Assembly: GCA_963742715.1 (NCBI GenBank)
Contig: CAVUMR010000001.1
Coordinates: 806,001-870,000, forward strand
Reading direction: 5' to 3'
Length of the DNA stretch: 64,000 nucleotides
Origin: CAVUMR01 sp963742715
GTDB lineage: Bacteria; Actinomycetota; Actinomycetes; Mycobacteriales; Micromonosporaceae
Part shown: positions 62,622-64,000 of the stretch, piece after piece
How positions within the stretch are numbered: the stretch's first letter is position 1
Layout of the letters: every line of letters starts with the position of its first letter
Program-made: the position numbers and the translations under genes
The notes under the pieces: generated by a model
What the model saw: only the letters and a program-made list of their open reading frames with translations
The model's database searches: none
What the model was told of the DNA's origin: nothing

Positions 62622-63071
62622 TCATGGCCCGAACCGCTGCCGCTCGGTCAGGTATACCGTCGCCGCCATCTCAGCCAACGACCACGACTGGACGATTTCC
62701 ACCTCACACACGTTGCTGATCCCGGACCCGAAGTCGGTAATCATCGCGTCGGAAGGCAGCCCCACACTGCTGTCGTCGGTGCGGCGGACAGCCAGGAGTA
62801 TGTCTGCGGCCGCGGCCAAGCGTTGCTGCTCTGTCATCGAGAACGTCCACTCGGAGCATGAGGTGTCCTTGTACGACTTGGGCCAGGTCTGCTCGTACTT
62901 CGATGCCGATCCAGTCGTGGCCCCGCCGTCACTATTGTTGGCTTTGACCGCGATGCCGCCGCTGCACAGGAGTACGACCGCGGCGAGGACCACGAACCCG
63001 AACGGCGTTAGCCGATGCTTGGGCTTCGCCGACTGCTGGATCCGCGGATCGTTGCTTTGCTCATCGGTCAC
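62622..63071 (-). CDS. Unknown protein with single membrane anchor
   Basis: 149 residues from GTG. A basic cytoplasmic N-terminus (about 20 residues) precedes one hydrophobic segment (FGFVVLAAVVLLCSGGIAV). The extracytoplasmic part has two Cys (TSCSEW and NVCEVE) that may form a disulfide. No family recognised. Codon use is less GC-biased than in the core genes. Confidence 0.7.
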   Translation of the reverse strand: MTDEQSNDPRIQQSAKPKHRLTPFGFVVLAAVVLLCSGGIAVKANNSDGGATTGSASKYEQTWPKSYKDTSCSEWTFSMTEQQRLAAAADILLAVRRTDDSSVGLPSDAMITDFGSGISNVCEVEIVQSWSLAEMAATVYLTERQRFGP

Positions 63072-63389
63072 GGCGCCAGGTTGGTTGGCGTTTCAGTGCT
63101 CGACCAGCGGGACGCAGGAATCCGACGAACGTGGGCATGTCGGGTAGCGGACAGGCCGTCCATTCTGCCGGGGAGTCGTCACCGCACCCCGCGCCGTCCA
63201 GTGGGCTTCTGGGATCGACCCCAGAAACCGCGGACTGCCGGTGCGGTGGTCCGTTGTAGCCTCCTGCGCTGGTCAGGGTGTGGTGCGGCCGGCACCCCTA
63301 GCGGTCTGGCGGTGGTGTCATAGATGACGGATCGTTTCTCTAGGTGCAAGATTGGTGACTAATGGTTCAGCGGACGTCCGGGAGGTGGA
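63072..63389. other. Divergent intergenic region at the right edge
   Basis: 318 bp between two divergent genes. No gene, repeat or terminator was recognised. It must contain at least one promoter. Confidence 0.4.
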
Positions 63390-64000
63390 ATGGCTACGTC
63401 TGGCCAACTCCGTCTCAAGCTGCTGCTGGACTCGAACGTAGTCATCGCCGTGGAGCCGTTCGGCGGCTCGCTCGAGCCTGCGCTGCCCATCGCCGCGGAG
63501 TTAGTTCGCCTGGCGAGTGAACAGGGTCATGTTCTGTGCGTTGCCCCGGCTACGAGGGATGATCTCCTCCAAGGGCGCGACACGGCACGTCGAGCTCAAA
63601 GGCTTGCGGAGCTAAGTAAGTTCCCGGAACTTGCAGAGGTGCCTATCCCGCTCGACCTGACACAGAAGGCCGGCGAGAGTGCCCTTGGGACTAACGATCA
63701 TCGAGACCTTCGGATACTCGCTACGCTCAATTCCGGAGCAGCGCACTATCTCGTCACCGAGGACGGTGCGTTACGCCGTCGAGCTAGTCGTGCGGAGTTA
63801 GGGGACGCTGTACTCACGCTCGCGGAGGCGGTTGAGCTCCTCCGAGGTTTTGCACCAATGGAGATAACGCCGCCGCCACGAGTGTCTCGTATCCCGAGCT
63901 ATGCCCTAGATGGTAGCCAGCCGGTCTTCGACAGTCTTCGCGCAGAGTATCCCGATTTCCAGCAGTGGTTGAGGAGGATTGCAATAGACAGCGACAACCG
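63390..64000 (+). CDS. PIN-domain protein, probably fused to GNAT, cut by the window edge
   Basis: 203 codons from an ATG preceded by GGAGGTGGA remain open at the window end. The N-terminus KLLLDSNVVIAVEPF and the later TNDHRDLRILATLNSGAAHYLVTEDGALRRRA fit a PIN nuclease domain (conserved Asp residues). About residue 165 onward (VSRIPSYALDGSQPVFDSLRAEYPDFQQWLRRIA) resembles the linker that leads into a GNAT acetyltransferase in PIN-GNAT fusions; that second domain is not visible. Three TTA codons, ATA and CTA are used, unlike the core genes, which suggests horizontal transfer. Confidence 0.75.
   Translation, partial: MATSGQLRLKLLLDSNVVIAVEPFGGSLEPALPIAAELVRLASEQGHVLCVAPATRDDLLQGRDTARRAQRLAELSKFPELAEVPIPLDLTQKAGESALGTNDHRDLRILATLNSGAAHYLVTEDGALRRRASRAELGDAVLTLAEAVELLRGFAPMEITPPPRVSRIPSYALDGSQPVFDSLRAEYPDFQQWLRRIAIDSDN

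Overview
The window is a piece of a high-GC actinobacterial chromosome. Support comes from a WhiB-family regulator, a PASTA-domain class A PBP, a mycothiol-type DinB-fold protein, an F420-type oxidoreductase, a DUF5753/DUF397 regulator pair, a WXG100 locus and many GTG/TTG starts. The tetranucleotide GTAC is unusually common in the core genes. Gene content fits the Micromonosporaceae and relatives, but genus cannot be fixed from the sequence alone. Several blocks match, as I recall it, the M. tuberculosis order: Rv3679-Rv3683 (ArsA-like ATPases, whiB4, ponA2, metallophosphoesterase), the dppABCD region, asd-ask-leuA, and recR-ybaB-dnaX. This supports a core-chromosome location.

Layout: 1-6 kb is the ArsA-like ATPase / WhiB / PBP2 / YqeY / phosphoesterase block ending in tRNA-Pro. 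6-9 kb is an accessory patch with two unknown membrane proteins and a helix-turn-helix/DUF397 pair. 9-14 kb has galE and a sugar-acid or polyol catabolism set (IlvD/Edd dehydratase, zinc dehydrogenase, SDR). 14-16 kb is a compact WXG100 operon. 16-23 kb holds an AraC-DinB regulator, an MFS transporter with a long repeat-rich N-terminus, and a coupled sulfotransferase-P450 pair. 23-31 kb has a PAC2 protein, asd-ask, a lipoprotein, and leuA with a candidate 14-residue Leu-codon leader peptide. 31-34 kb has a secreted HNH nuclease with an overlapping small ORF, an aldolase and a DHA2 exporter. 34-40 kb is a dipeptide/oligopeptide ABC operon (dppABCDF order) with a 19-bp hairpin after the binding-protein gene. 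40-44.6 kb is recR-ybaB-dnaX, the SRP RNA and tRNA-Ser, followed by a repeat-rich intergenic region.

44.7-54 kb carries redox and stress genes, an ATPase fused to a nuclease-like C-terminus behind a seven-copy 17-bp repeat, a membrane trypsin-like protease with a zinc ribbon, and a vWA protein. 54-61.7 kb carries PAP2, MOSC, nitronate monooxygenase, photolyase, a SRPBCC-epimerase fusion, phytoene/squalene synthase and divergent idi, which looks like an isoprenoid/light-damage cluster. 61.9-62.2 kb has tRNA-Glu, tRNA-Asp and tRNA-Phe. The right edge has lower-GC accessory DNA ending in a truncated PIN-domain gene.

No transposase, integrase, CRISPR array or phage module was recognised. The most distinctive items are the leuA leader, the sulfotransferase-P450 pair, the repeat-tailed MFS protein, the secreted nuclease with its small partner, the ATPase-nuclease with its operator-like upstream region, and the CAAGATCCGC repeat region near 44 kb.
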